From: Bacillota bacterium | GTDB taxonomy: Bacteria > Bacillota > Clostridia > Oscillospirales > Ruminococcaceae | Assembly: GCA_029550985.1 (NCBI GenBank) | Contig: JAKPGH010000206.1 | Location: forward strand, 1-7,956 | Direction: 5' to 3' | DNA length: 7,956 nucleotides | Part shown: positions 1 through 6,820 of the stretch, in pieces | How the letters are laid out: each line of letters starts with the position of its first letter | Position numbering within the stretch: the stretch's first letter is position 1 | Made by a program: the position numbers and the translations under genes | The notes under the pieces: model-generated | Databases searched by the model: none | What the model was told of the DNA's origin: nothing | Seen by the model: only the letters and a program-made list of their open reading frames with translations

Positions 1-1247
1 TCCTGTGTGCGGGTCAGTTCCTTGCGGATGAGGGTTTGCATTTGGCGCAGGGTTTCCTGATTGGCCCGGGCAAGGATGTTGGTGTCCTCCAGGTTGGCCA
101 TCAGGTGAAGCAGCGCTATAACCCCCGCGTCGTTAAGGGAGCAGCCCGCCGCCAACATTTTTTTCAGCACCGGCAACCCCCATTGGCGAACATGGGGGTA
201 ACCTGCGGCGGCTTCCCCGCGGATGCCGGTGACGTTATACCGGTCATAGGCCCTGCGCCCGTGAGTAGTCGGCTTTTCCGTGTTGCCCAGCTCTTTGGTG
301 ACTCCGCCGGCCGCCTGGGCTGCCAGCTCCAGGAGATGGTTCGCCGTGCAGGGCAGCTGGTGGGCGTATTGATATCCGGCACAAGCGCAAAGAAGCCCCA
401 GAGAAAAGATTAATCCCTTATGGGTATTGACTCCTCCGGTGGCGGCAAACATCTGCTGCTCAGCCTGCCTGCCCTGATAGCGCAGGGAGGAAATGAGAGT
501 TTGAGCCGTCCCCTGATGGGCAATGCCCATTTCCGTTATTTTCTGAAAATAGGGGATTAGGGCGGTTCCGCTGTCCAAAAAAGTAAAAAAGTCCATGTCG
601 TGGTGGGAGCCGTTGTGGTTCCGGTCCACCAGACCCGGCTTCGGCGTGGCGGAAACCTCATACAGCAGCGCGCGCACAGCGGCAAGGCCCGTCTGTTGTG
701 CAAACTGGCTGCAGGCATATCGCCAGAACATTTTGGCCACATGGAGGGAGAGTTCCTCGGCGCTGTGAGCCCTGCTGCGGGAGCAGGCCCATACCGGTTG
801 TTGACAAATGAGGCAGGTGCGTTCCCTCCGGCCAAAATCTTCGCCCCGGAGCGCCTTGCCGTCAGGCGCAAAGACATCCATATCAAACAGGCGGCCCAGA
901 GGATGTTGATTCTCCACTTCCATGGCCAGCTTCTTCACCACGATGGCGGGCCCATTGAGGACGCTCCAATAGGTGCAGCCGGTAGGGGCGATTTCCACCA
1001 GTTCGTAGATCGTGCCGATGCCTTCCGCCTGCAGTTGTGCTTTGATGGCTTGCATACCCGCGTGAAATCCCTTTTCCGCCAACGGGTATGTTTTATATGG
1101 TCCCGGAATGTTCATGGTAAAGCAGAGGAGCGTCTGACCATATCGGGTCAGAAGCTCCTTTTGCTTTTTCTGGCGCTCTTCCCGTGCCTGAAGCATTTCC
1201 TCCAAAGTCACCGGTACAGCGTCTTGAACGAAGTTGCGCTCAGTCAA
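1..1247 (-). CDS. citXG: CitXG fusion: holo-citrate lyase prosthetic-group transferase plus triphosphoribosyl-dephospho-CoA synthase (3' end cut by window edge)
   Basis: One uninterrupted frame of 415 codons runs from a TTG at 1247 to the left edge. Residues 1 to about 170 are CitX, which transfers the phosphoribosyl-dephospho-CoA group to apo-CitD; I see HPLGRLFDMDV at 115-125 and CLIC at 145-148. Residues from about 180 are CitG, which makes the precursor from dephospho-CoA and ATP; I see EVSATPKPGLVDR at 197-209, GVNTHKG at 272-278 and DTNIL at 388-392. Compared with E. coli CitG as I remember it, about 50 C-terminal residues lie outside the window. The TTG start is chosen because it gives 26 residues up to the EERQ motif, the same as remembered E. 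coli CitX, because AAGGA sits about 9 nt upstream, and because no ATG occurs until codon 18. It overlaps the citC stop by 8 nt, which suggests translational coupling. CitXG fusions are a known variant, as in Haemophilus. Identification is firm; the exact start is likely. Confidence 0.93.
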   Translation of the reverse strand, partial: MTERNFVQDAVPVTLEEMLQAREERQKKQKELLTRYGQTLLCFTMNIPGPYKTYPLAEKGFHAGMQAIKAQLQAEGIGTIYELVEIAPTGCTYWSVLNGPAIVVKKLAMEVENQHPLGRLFDMDVFAPDGKALRGEDFGRRERTCLICQQPVWACSRSRAHSAEELSLHVAKMFWRYACSQFAQQTGLAAVRALLYEVSATPKPGLVDRNHNGSHHDMDFFTFLDSGTALIPYFQKITEMGIAHQGTAQTLISSLRYQGRQAEQQMFAATGGVNTHKGLIFSLGLLCACAGYQYAHQLPCTANHLLELAAQAAGGVTKELGNTEKPTTHGRRAYDRYNVTGIRGEAAAGYPHVRQWGLPVLKKMLAAGCSLNDAGVIALLHLMANLEDTNILARANQETLRQMQTLIRKELTRTQ

Positions 1248-2229
1248 TAGGGGTCATCCTTTCTAGATAGGCGAAGGTTGCAGGGGGAACCAGAGGCTTG
1301 ATTTCGTCCAGCCTACCTTCCTTGAGCAGAGCCCGCACCTTGCTGGCGCTGACCGGTTGCCCTCCCAATTCATAGCGGGGAATTTCCACCACTTCAATCC
1401 CCATGGTGGGAAGGAAGCTCTTCATCTGGCGGTTATATGCCGCTGTGACGGCGCAGTTGGGTTCGGTGCCCACATATCGCCTGGTGATTCCCATGGGACG
1501 GGCAAAATGGGTGGCAAAAATGGTCAGGTCCAGTTTGCAGTTGATTTCCGACGACAAGCCTTTCTCCTTATGAAAATAATCGGGAAAGGTGGCGGAGGAA
1601 ATCAGATAATCGGCTGTGGGGTGCACGATGATATTGGGAATGTGGGCGGTGTTTTCCTTTACCAGTTGCAGCCGCACCGACGCCGGAAAAGCGCTGCGGT
1701 CCTCCGACAGCACAAACACGTGAAGCAGAGCGCATTCCGAAGCCGCTTTTTCCAGCAAATAGAGGTGGCCGTTGGTAAAGGGATTGCAGTTGACCACCGC
1801 CGATGCAATGACGCCGTCCACCCGGGGCTGCCGCAGGGATTGCACAAATTGGCGGATTCCGTCTTTTTTGTTTTCCAACAGCAGCACGTCAGAGGTGCCC
1901 GCCACAGGGTAAAAGCCCAGGGAAGTGAAAATCTTCTCGTTTTCCGGTTTGGTAAATAAGAAGAGATGGGTTTTCCCAGACTGAACGGCCAATTTCACCA
2001 GCTCGGTGACGATGGTGGCGGTCAGCCCCTCCCCTTGCAGGGAGGGGTCGACGCCGATGCACAACAGAACGTTTTGCCGCAGAGAACCGGTGGCAACGAT
2101 GTGGTCATCCTCCAACAGGCAAACCGTATGTTCTATGGTATGGTCCCAATCCAGGGAAAGCTTTGCCAAAAAAGCGCGGATGCGTTCCAGCTTTTGTCCT
2201 CGGGGTGGAGATGCATAATCCAGTTGCAT
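1240..2229 (-). CDS. citC: [Citrate (pro-3S)-lyase] ligase
   Basis: CitC activates citrate lyase in the cytoplasm by acetylating the thiol of the CitD prosthetic group with acetate and ATP (EC 6.2.1.22). The 329 residues match the usual family length of about 330-350. Residues 1 to about 115 form a GNAT-like domain with VDPSLQGEG at 60-68, resembling the acetyl-CoA loop. Residues from about 138 form a cytidylyltransferase-like nucleotide-binding domain with NCNPFTNGH at 147-155 (HxGH-like ATP-binding motif) and VSASKVR at 293-299. The ATG is preceded by AAGGGGG at a 6-7 nt spacing. The gene sits 92 bp after citF, behind a hairpin, and overlaps citXG by 8 nt. In Klebsiella, Leuconostoc and E. 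coli, citC usually precedes citD, so its place after citF is a rearranged order. Identification is firm. Confidence 0.96.
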   Translation of the reverse strand: MQLDYASPPRGQKLERIRAFLAKLSLDWDHTIEHTVCLLEDDHIVATGSLRQNVLLCIGVDPSLQGEGLTATIVTELVKLAVQSGKTHLFLFTKPENEKIFTSLGFYPVAGTSDVLLLENKKDGIRQFVQSLRQPRVDGVIASAVVNCNPFTNGHLYLLEKAASECALLHVFVLSEDRSAFPASVRLQLVKENTAHIPNIIVHPTADYLISSATFPDYFHKEKGLSSEINCKLDLTIFATHFARPMGITRRYVGTEPNCAVTAAYNRQMKSFLPTMGIEVVEIPRYELGGQPVSASKVRALLKEGRLDEIKPLVPPATFAYLERMTPID

Positions 2230-2281
2230 AAATTTCCCCCTTGCGAAAAATCACGATACGTATATAGCCCTTAATAGATAG

Positions 2282-2314
2282 AAACGCTGCCGAGAAGAAT
2301 AGTCGACAGCGTTT
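2282..2314 (-). terminator. Intercistronic hairpin between citF and citC (attenuator, leaky terminator or processing site)
   Basis: Twelve-base arms at 2303-2314 and 2282-2293 flank a 9-nt loop, starting 7 nt after the citF stop codon. In the minus-strand RNA all 12 positions pair, one of them as G-U. In plus-strand RNA the same position would be a C-A mismatch, so the structure fits the cit transcript better. The tract after the stem is only moderately U-rich (TTTCTATCTATT), which argues for partial termination or 3'-end protection rather than a full stop. The role is inferred; the inverted repeat is seen directly. Confidence 0.6.
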
Positions 2315-2321
2315 TTGGGTA

Positions 2322-3860
2322 TTAATCCTTCACCTGATAAATCAGGTCAATGACGGAACCATCCCGATAGGTAACAACGCCTACCACTTTATCGGTGTAT
2401 TGCACGGGGTCGGGTACTCCCACCAGTTGCTCCGCTTTTTTCTGCAGCTCCTCGATGGTATACACCGGCAGCCCGTTGTCAATCATCCGCTGCCGGAGCA
2501 CCTTGCGCAGAGGATTGACGGCGATGCCGTGGTCGGTGACCACGACGTCCACCGTTTTACCCGGCGTCACAACGGTATTGACCTGTTTGACCACGCAGGG
2601 AATTCTACCGCGGGTCAGGGGAACGATGACGATGGAGACACTGGCGCCGAAACTGGTGTCGGGATGTCCGCCGATGGCGCCCCGAATGATACCGTCGTTG
2701 CCGGTCAGCACATTGACGTTGAAGGAGGTGTCCACCTCCAGTGCCGAAAGCACCACAACATCCAACTGATTGACGGCGGTTCCTTCGCTGTAGGGGCTGG
2801 CATAGTATCCCGCCGAGATTTGATGATGGAAGCGGTTGTCCCGCAGGGACTGCGCCGCCCGCAGGTCAAAGCTCTGGACGTCCAAAATTCTCTTAATCAG
2901 TCCTTGCTCGTGCAGCTCTACAATGGAGCCGGTAATGCCGCCCAAAGCGAAGCTTGCCTTAATGCCTTTTTCCAGCATTTTATCTTTGAGGAAACGGGTG
3001 ACTGCCAGAGAGGCCCCACCGGTTCCCGTCTGGAAGGAGAAGCCGTCCTGGAAGCGGCCGCTGGCGAAAATTACCTTGCTTGCAAGTTCTGCCATCAACA
3101 GCTCCTTGGGGTTGGTGGTATAACGAGTGGCGCCCGTCATGATGCCGGCAGGGTCGCCAATCTCATCCACCTTGACGATGTAGTCCACATCGGATTCAGG
3201 GATAGCAAAGGGAGTGTTGGGATAGTGGACGATATGGTTGGTGATGATAATCACCTTGTCGGCATAGGTGGCGTCGCTTTTGGCGTAACCCATGGAGCCG
3301 CACATGATGCCTTCGGCGGTATCCCGAATGTAGCCGTTGGCGTTGCCGTAAGGGTCGCAGGAGGGCGCGCCCAAGAAAGCCACGTCAATGGGAAGCTCGC
3401 CTTTTTCAATGGCACCCGCCCGTCCGCCATGGCTTCGGAACACCACGGGGACATCCATCAGCCCGTGGGAGATGGCTTCCGCCAGCTTGCCGCGGAGACC
3501 GCTGGTTTCAATCCGCCGAATGACTCCGTTTTCAATATGCTTGATGAGGGGGGCATGGCAGTCGGTGAGGGAGGAGGCTGCCAATACAAGGTCCCGGTAG
3601 CCCATTTCCGCCAGTTTGTCCACCACCATATTGACAACGTAGTCGCCGTTGCGGAAATGATGGTGGAAGGAAATGGTCATTCCGTTTTTTAGCCCTGCGC
3701 GCTGTTCGGCTTCCTCCAGGCTGCCCACAATCTTATTGTGATGAATTTCCCGCTCCGCCAGGGTACGGGTATTCTTGGTGACCTTTTTCACATTAAACAC
3801 TTTATTGATTTCATGGAGTTCTTCCCGGTATGGGATGCTCTCTAAATCAATCTTGCGCAT
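2322..3860 (-). CDS. citF: Citrate lyase alpha subunit (acetyl-ACP:citrate ACP transferase)
   Basis: CitF exchanges acetyl for citryl on the thiol of the CitD prosthetic group (EC 2.8.3.10), the first half-reaction of citrate lyase in the cytoplasm. At 512 residues it is full length for the family. Features seen: an N-terminal extension with HHHF at 66-69, GGRAGAIEKGELP at 145-157, ALGGITGSIVELHEQG at 305-320, SPYSEGTAVNQLDVVVLSALEVD at 355-377 and GGHPDTSFGA at 397-406. The glutamate at 375 in ALEVD is a plausible counterpart of the family I CoA-transferase catalytic glutamate; that assignment is inference. The ATG follows a strong GGAGGG site at a 5-nt spacing and lies inside the end of citE, a 14-nt overlap, so the two are probably translationally coupled. 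Identification is firm. Confidence 0.97.
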   Translation of the reverse strand: MRKIDLESIPYREELHEINKVFNVKKVTKNTRTLAEREIHHNKIVGSLEEAEQRAGLKNGMTISFHHHFRNGDYVVNMVVDKLAEMGYRDLVLAASSLTDCHAPLIKHIENGVIRRIETSGLRGKLAEAISHGLMDVPVVFRSHGGRAGAIEKGELPIDVAFLGAPSCDPYGNANGYIRDTAEGIMCGSMGYAKSDATYADKVIIITNHIVHYPNTPFAIPESDVDYIVKVDEIGDPAGIMTGATRYTTNPKELLMAELASKVIFASGRFQDGFSFQTGTGGASLAVTRFLKDKMLEKGIKASFALGGITGSIVELHEQGLIKRILDVQSFDLRAAQSLRDNRFHHQISAGYYASPYSEGTAVNQLDVVVLSALEVDTSFNVNVLTGNDGIIRGAIGGHPDTSFGASVSIVIVPLTRGRIPCVVKQVNTVVTPGKTVDVVVTDHGIAVNPLRKVLRQRMIDNGLPVYTIEELQKKAEQLVGVPDPVQYTDKVVGVVTYRDGSVIDLIYQVKD

Positions 3861-4749
3861 ATGTACCCTCCTTTAACACGCCGGACGCCTTCGCCAGGCT
3901 GATAACCCGCTGAGCCCGCAGCACAATGGGACGGTCCACCATTTTTCCGTTGAGGGAAATGACTCCGCTGCCTTTCCGCTCCGCTTCTTTGATGGCCTCC
4001 AGCACCGCAAGGGCGTGGTCGATGTCCTTTTTGGTAGGAGTGAAAACTTCGTGAACGACGTTAATCTGCCGCGGGTTGATGATGCTCTTGCCGTCAAAGC
4101 CCAGCTGACGGATCAACTTCACTTCTTTTCGCAGGCCTTCTTCGTTGTTGACGTCGGAGTAAACCGTATCGATGGCGTCGATGCCCGCCGCCCGGGCCGC
4201 CAGCAAAATGGCGCTGCGGGCAAACAGCAGCTCAATGCCGTCCTCCGACCGAGTGGTCTTCAGGTCGGTGACAAAGTCCTCCGCGCCCAGGGCAATACCG
4301 ATGAGACGAGGGCTGGCCATGGCGATTTCCCTTGCGTTGAGGACGCCGGCCGCGCTTTCAATAGCAGCCATCATCTTTGTGCTGCCCACCGGCAAACCGC
4401 AGGCCTGTTCGATGCGGGCGATTTCCGCTTCGCACTCCAATACGTCTTTGGCGCTTTCGGTTTTGGGCAGGCGGATGACCGCTTTGCCGGTGCGGACAAT
4501 CGCCTCCAGGTCTGCAAGTCCCAACCCGGAATCCAGAGAGTTGATGCGGACGAGGTATTCCTTATCTGCCAAATCCAGAGAAGTCAGAGCCTCGTACACC
4601 AAAAAGCGAGCGGCATCCTTTTCGTTAAGGGAAACGGAGTCTTCCAGGTCAAACATGACGCAGTCCGCTCCGTAGATGCCGGCATCCTTAATCATGCCAG
4701 GATTGTTTCCCGGCACATACAACATGGTGCGCCGCAGGCGGTTACTCAT
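3847..4749 (-). CDS. citE: Citrate lyase beta subunit (citryl-ACP lyase)
   Basis: CitE cleaves citryl-S-ACP into oxaloacetate and acetyl-S-ACP (EC 4.1.3.34). The 300 residues fit the HpcH/HpaI aldolase-like TIM barrel family. Seen along the chain: the RRTMLYVPGN opening at 6-15, FDLEDSV at 33-39, YLVRIN at 65-70 with the substrate-binding arginine R68, RLPKTES at 93-99, AAIESAAGV at 128-136 with metal-ligand candidate E131, GAEDF at 155-159 with second ligand candidate D158, and KSIINPRQI at 221-229. Residue roles come from the family rather than from this sequence. The start shares an ATGA overlap with the citD stop, and the end overlaps citF by 14 nt, giving a tightly coupled D-E-F block suited to equal subunit production. 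Identification is firm. Confidence 0.97.
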   Translation of the reverse strand: MSNRLRRTMLYVPGNNPGMIKDAGIYGADCVMFDLEDSVSLNEKDAARFLVYEALTSLDLADKEYLVRINSLDSGLGLADLEAIVRTGKAVIRLPKTESAKDVLECEAEIARIEQACGLPVGSTKMMAAIESAAGVLNAREIAMASPRLIGIALGAEDFVTDLKTTRSEDGIELLFARSAILLAARAAGIDAIDTVYSDVNNEEGLRKEVKLIRQLGFDGKSIINPRQINVVHEVFTPTKKDIDHALAVLEAIKEAERKGSGVISLNGKMVDRPIVLRAQRVISLAKASGVLKEGTYAQD

Positions 4750-5039
4750 TGTCCGTCACCTCCCCAGTTATACTCAACCTCTGCCGCCCGGCAGACAGCC
4801 GTTTTTACCCGGGCCCGGATGACGCAGTCCAGCGCTCCCTTGTCCACGGCCGTGACTCGAGCATTGTTTACCCCCATACTTTCAAGGGTAGCGAGAATTT
4901 CCCGGCGGATTGCGTTGCCAAACTGCTTTTCCACAGTGCTGGACAGTTCAATTTCAATTCCGCCATTGCCTGGTTCCAGGGTTATCATGACGTCACTCGA
5001 TTCAAGGGTGCCCGATACCCCCACCTTTTTTAGTTCCAT
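4746..5039 (-). CDS. citD: Citrate lyase gamma subunit (acyl carrier protein)
   Basis: CitD carries the covalently bound phosphoribosyl-dephospho-CoA arm that shuttles acetyl and citryl groups between CitF and CitE. It has 97 residues, the normal size. GTLESSDVM at 10-18 contains Ser14, the residue known to carry the prosthetic group in Klebsiella CitD, at the same number. Further family signatures are EKQFGNAIR at 37-45 and DKGALDCVIRARV at 66-78. The start ATG is preceded by AAGGAGGG at good spacing, the strongest ribosome binding site in the cluster, consistent with high output of the first structural gene. It lies 46 bp after the PsiE-like gene, with no terminator-like hairpin in between. 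Identification is firm. Confidence 0.97.
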   Translation of the reverse strand: MELKKVGVSGTLESSDVMITLEPGNGGIEIELSSTVEKQFGNAIRREILATLESMGVNNARVTAVDKGALDCVIRARVKTAVCRAAEVEYNWGGDGQ

Positions 5040-5085
5040 ACAATCCCTCCTTGAACATGAACGCTGTGTTCCTAAAGAACTGTCT

Positions 5086-5539
5086 TTAATTTTCCGTCAG
5101 TTCGGTTTGCTCGCTTACGTCGCCCATTACGTTTGGTTCGGTTATTTCAATGACTTCGTGCAGTTCGCTGACCTCCATGAACAAATATTTTCTGGTGGCA
5201 AATAGAATTGCAATGGAGACAACCCCAAACAATGAAGTCATAATGGAAGAGTGGTCAATGATGATAAAACGGGCTACGGCAAACATTAAAACTTCCACCA
5301 CATTGCCTGCGGTAGGTTTGCAAACCATTTTGACAAATTCGATGCCGATGATGAGAGAAAAGGCATATTCCAACATATATCTTTAAGTCGCTGATGTCGG
5401 CACCGGGAGACAATAGGTCAAAAATGGCAGGAATCATGGGAAGACATAAAATGACTATAGCTATGGTAAGCAAAATGGCAATGGTCACTTCAATGGCGCG
5501 CAAAACAAAGATGATCCTTTTTTGAGCATCCTTTAACAT
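5086..5539 (-). pseudogene. PsiE-family small membrane protein, frame broken by a shift at about 5374-5381
   Basis: The 5' part starts at ATG 5539 (MLKDAQKR, GGAGG 6 nt upstream) and encodes one membrane segment (about residues 10-34) up to DLKIY at residue 55. The rest of the protein then continues one base out of frame from 5373 (LEYAFSLIIGIEFVKM) to TAA at 5086. Read through, the product would be about 150 residues with four membrane segments, matching PsiE-like proteins; GIEFVKM, AVARFIII and ATRKYL are the recognisable parts. In the 5' frame the sequence degenerates to SHHRHRICQNGL and stops at 5255. The ribosome binding site directly follows the transporter stop, so the two were made to be co-translated. 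It could be a true pseudogene, an assembly error, slippage variation in ATATAT, or a +1 programmed shift. PsiE function is poorly known, and its part in citrate metabolism is unproven. Confidence 0.7.
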
Positions 5540-5552
5540 CACTAACCTCCAA

Positions 5553-6665
5553 TCAGTTGGGGAGCAATAACAACACAATTTGGATCACTTGCGGAAAGAG
5601 GGAAGAAACCACAATGAGTCGCAGAACTTGCAGCAAGACTAGGTCGGTGCTTTGCACGCCCAAATCCATGGAAATCAGCGCCATGTCGCTGGCGCCGGCA
5701 GGTGTGGCCGCCAACATGGCTTCTTTGGGGGACATGTGGCAATACCGCTGCAGGGCACGCCCGCACAGCACACAAAACGTGGTGTAGCCGGCTGTAATTA
5801 AAATCGCAGGCAGAATCAAATAGCGCAGTTGCAGCACATCGGCCCACCCGATGGAACAACCTATGTATGCGCCGGAAAACAGTTGGGCAAATCGCTTCAC
5901 TTTGGATGGCAAAAATGCTTTCCCCCAGGTCAAATTGAGGACAATGGTTCCGGCCAGTGCAAATACCAAAATTCCGGCAGGGATGCCTGTCACATTTCCA
6001 ATCAGGCCGCAAGCAAAGGCAACGCCCATGGTAATCCAGAAATGGATCTTTTTTTTCTGTTTTGCAGGCGCTGCGGTTGCCGTGGCTGCCGTGGTTGCCG
6101 TAATTGCCGTAGTTACAGCATCGGCTTGGTTGGAAGTTTCCGGTAAAACTGGAGGAGTGTCGCTGTTTTCTTTATTCCGGCAAAGCCATTGAATCATGCC
6201 GGGGAAAACGCCAACGCCGATGACCAGGCGCACAAATTGCAGGATTGCAACCTGGGGCGCATTGGCTCCCATATCCGCGGCAATCAAAGGAATGTCGTTA
6301 ATTCCGCCGGGAACGGCGCTAAACCAGGCGGTAGCAGCAGAAATAGGGCTGACTGTATAGAGCAGCCACCCCATCAACAAATTCATGATCAGGTAGGAGC
6401 CTAACAGAATAGCGGCGGGCTTGGCAATGCGGCGCATTTCCCCAAGTTCGTTTCTCTTTACCGAACTGCCAATAAAAGCTCCTGCCATGGATTGTGCAAA
6501 AATCTTCCCCAATTTGGGAATATACGCAATATCCCAAATAATATTCAGAATGGCGGCGCCAATAATGCCGCCCACCAGCATGCCGCCGGGAACTTTGAGG
6601 CGACAGAAAAATAGCCCTACGCAGAAAGAAATCAGAAGTGTCAGCAGGATATTGTAAATTGACAT
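5553..6665 (-). CDS. AbrB-type integral membrane protein, candidate transporter of the citrate lyase operon
   Basis: A hydrophobic protein of 370 residues, likely 8-10 membrane helices, resembling the AbrB membrane family often mislabelled as ammonia monooxygenase or as the unrelated DNA-binding AbrB. It is an internal duplication: KVPGGMLVGG at 24 matches GIPAGILVFA at 227, KIFAQSMAGAFIG at 54 matches KRFAQLFSGAYIG at 257, and VPGGINDIPLIAADMG at 118 matches TPAGASDMALISMDLG at 321, all with an exact offset of 203. The halves are joined by a hydrophilic Ala/Thr linker (about 162-206) ending in KQKKK. I chose ATG 6665 because AGAAGG lies 7 nt upstream; a TTG ten codons earlier has no good site. 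As first gene before citD, and with no known citrate carrier in view, it may move citrate or a related acid. That is inference from position. Confidence 0.82.
   Translation of the reverse strand: MSIYNILLTLLISFCVGLFFCRLKVPGGMLVGGIIGAAILNIIWDIAYIPKLGKIFAQSMAGAFIGSSVKRNELGEMRRIAKPAAILLGSYLIMNLLMGWLLYTVSPISAATAWFSAVPGGINDIPLIAADMGANAPQVAILQFVRLVIGVGVFPGMIQWLCRNKENSDTPPVLPETSNQADAVTTAITATTAATATAAPAKQKKKIHFWITMGVAFACGLIGNVTGIPAGILVFALAGTIVLNLTWGKAFLPSKVKRFAQLFSGAYIGCSIGWADVLQLRYLILPAILITAGYTTFCVLCGRALQRYCHMSPKEAMLAATPAGASDMALISMDLGVQSTDLVLLQVLRLIVVSSLFPQVIQIVLLLLPN
6075..6110 (-). repeat. Four tandem 9-bp units inside the AbrB-type gene
   Basis: On the plus strand the units read GGTTGCCGT, GGCTGCCGT, GGTTGCCGT and AATTGCCGT. 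On the coding strand they encode Thr-Ala-x triplets in the linker between the two membrane halves. Because each unit is a whole number of codons, gain or loss of copies would change linker length without breaking the frame. Confidence 0.85.
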
Positions 6666-6706
6666 TCCAAAACCTTCTATTTCTTTATTTGGCAAATTAA
6701 ATATAA

Positions 6707-6723
6707 TTAATTTTCAAAATTAA
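6707..6723. promoter_or_regulatory. 17-bp perfect palindrome, candidate operator
   Basis: TTAATTTTCAAAATTAA is a perfect inverted repeat with 8-bp arms around one central base, centred 50 bp before the transporter start. A further AAATTAA copy at 6694-6700 forms a second inverted pair with TTAATTT at 6707-6713. The palindrome overlaps the candidate -10 box and start-site region, where a repressor or other regulator would act. Citrate regulators such as CitO or CitB/DpiA bind AT-rich sites, but the actual regulator is unknown. AT-rich DNA makes short palindromes more likely by chance. Confidence 0.5.
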
Positions 6724-6728
6724 GTATA
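6723..6728 (-). promoter_or_regulatory. Candidate -10 box TATACT for the transporter-cit operon
   Basis: TATACT on the minus strand differs from TATAAT by one base and would give a leader of about 50 nt. The sequence 16-18 bp upstream (around CATTCC) is a poor -35 box, so the promoter may need an activator or may lie elsewhere in this AT-rich gap. Confidence 0.3.
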
Positions 6729-6820
6729 TCTTGTTTATCTTAAATGGAATGTGCGCTAAATCTTAATATCTTGTAAGAAATCGATTGGATTATGATGAGG
6801 GATTGGTCGGAATACTGCAA

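Noticed and set aside
600..1250. Plus-strand open frame of 216 codons
   Set aside because: It is a shadow of citXG, whose minus-strand frame carries clear CitX and CitG motifs.
2400..3692. Plus-strand open frame of 430 codons
   Set aside because: It lies entirely antisense to citF, has no family-like sequence and is explained by the codon composition of citF.
4015..5205. Plus-strand open frame of 396 codons
   Set aside because: It is antisense to citE, citD and part of the PsiE-like gene, crosses several gene boundaries, and lacks a recognisable domain.
6666..6695. TTG at 6695 as the start of the AbrB-type protein
   Set aside because: It has no good ribosome binding site and adds a charged leader. 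ATG 6665 has AGAAGG at 7 nt and begins directly with a membrane helix.
6801..6820. GG-N10-GC pattern on the plus strand resembling a sigma-54 promoter
   Set aside because: It points into the antisense of the WG-repeat gene with no gene to drive, and the flanking bases fit the consensus poorly.
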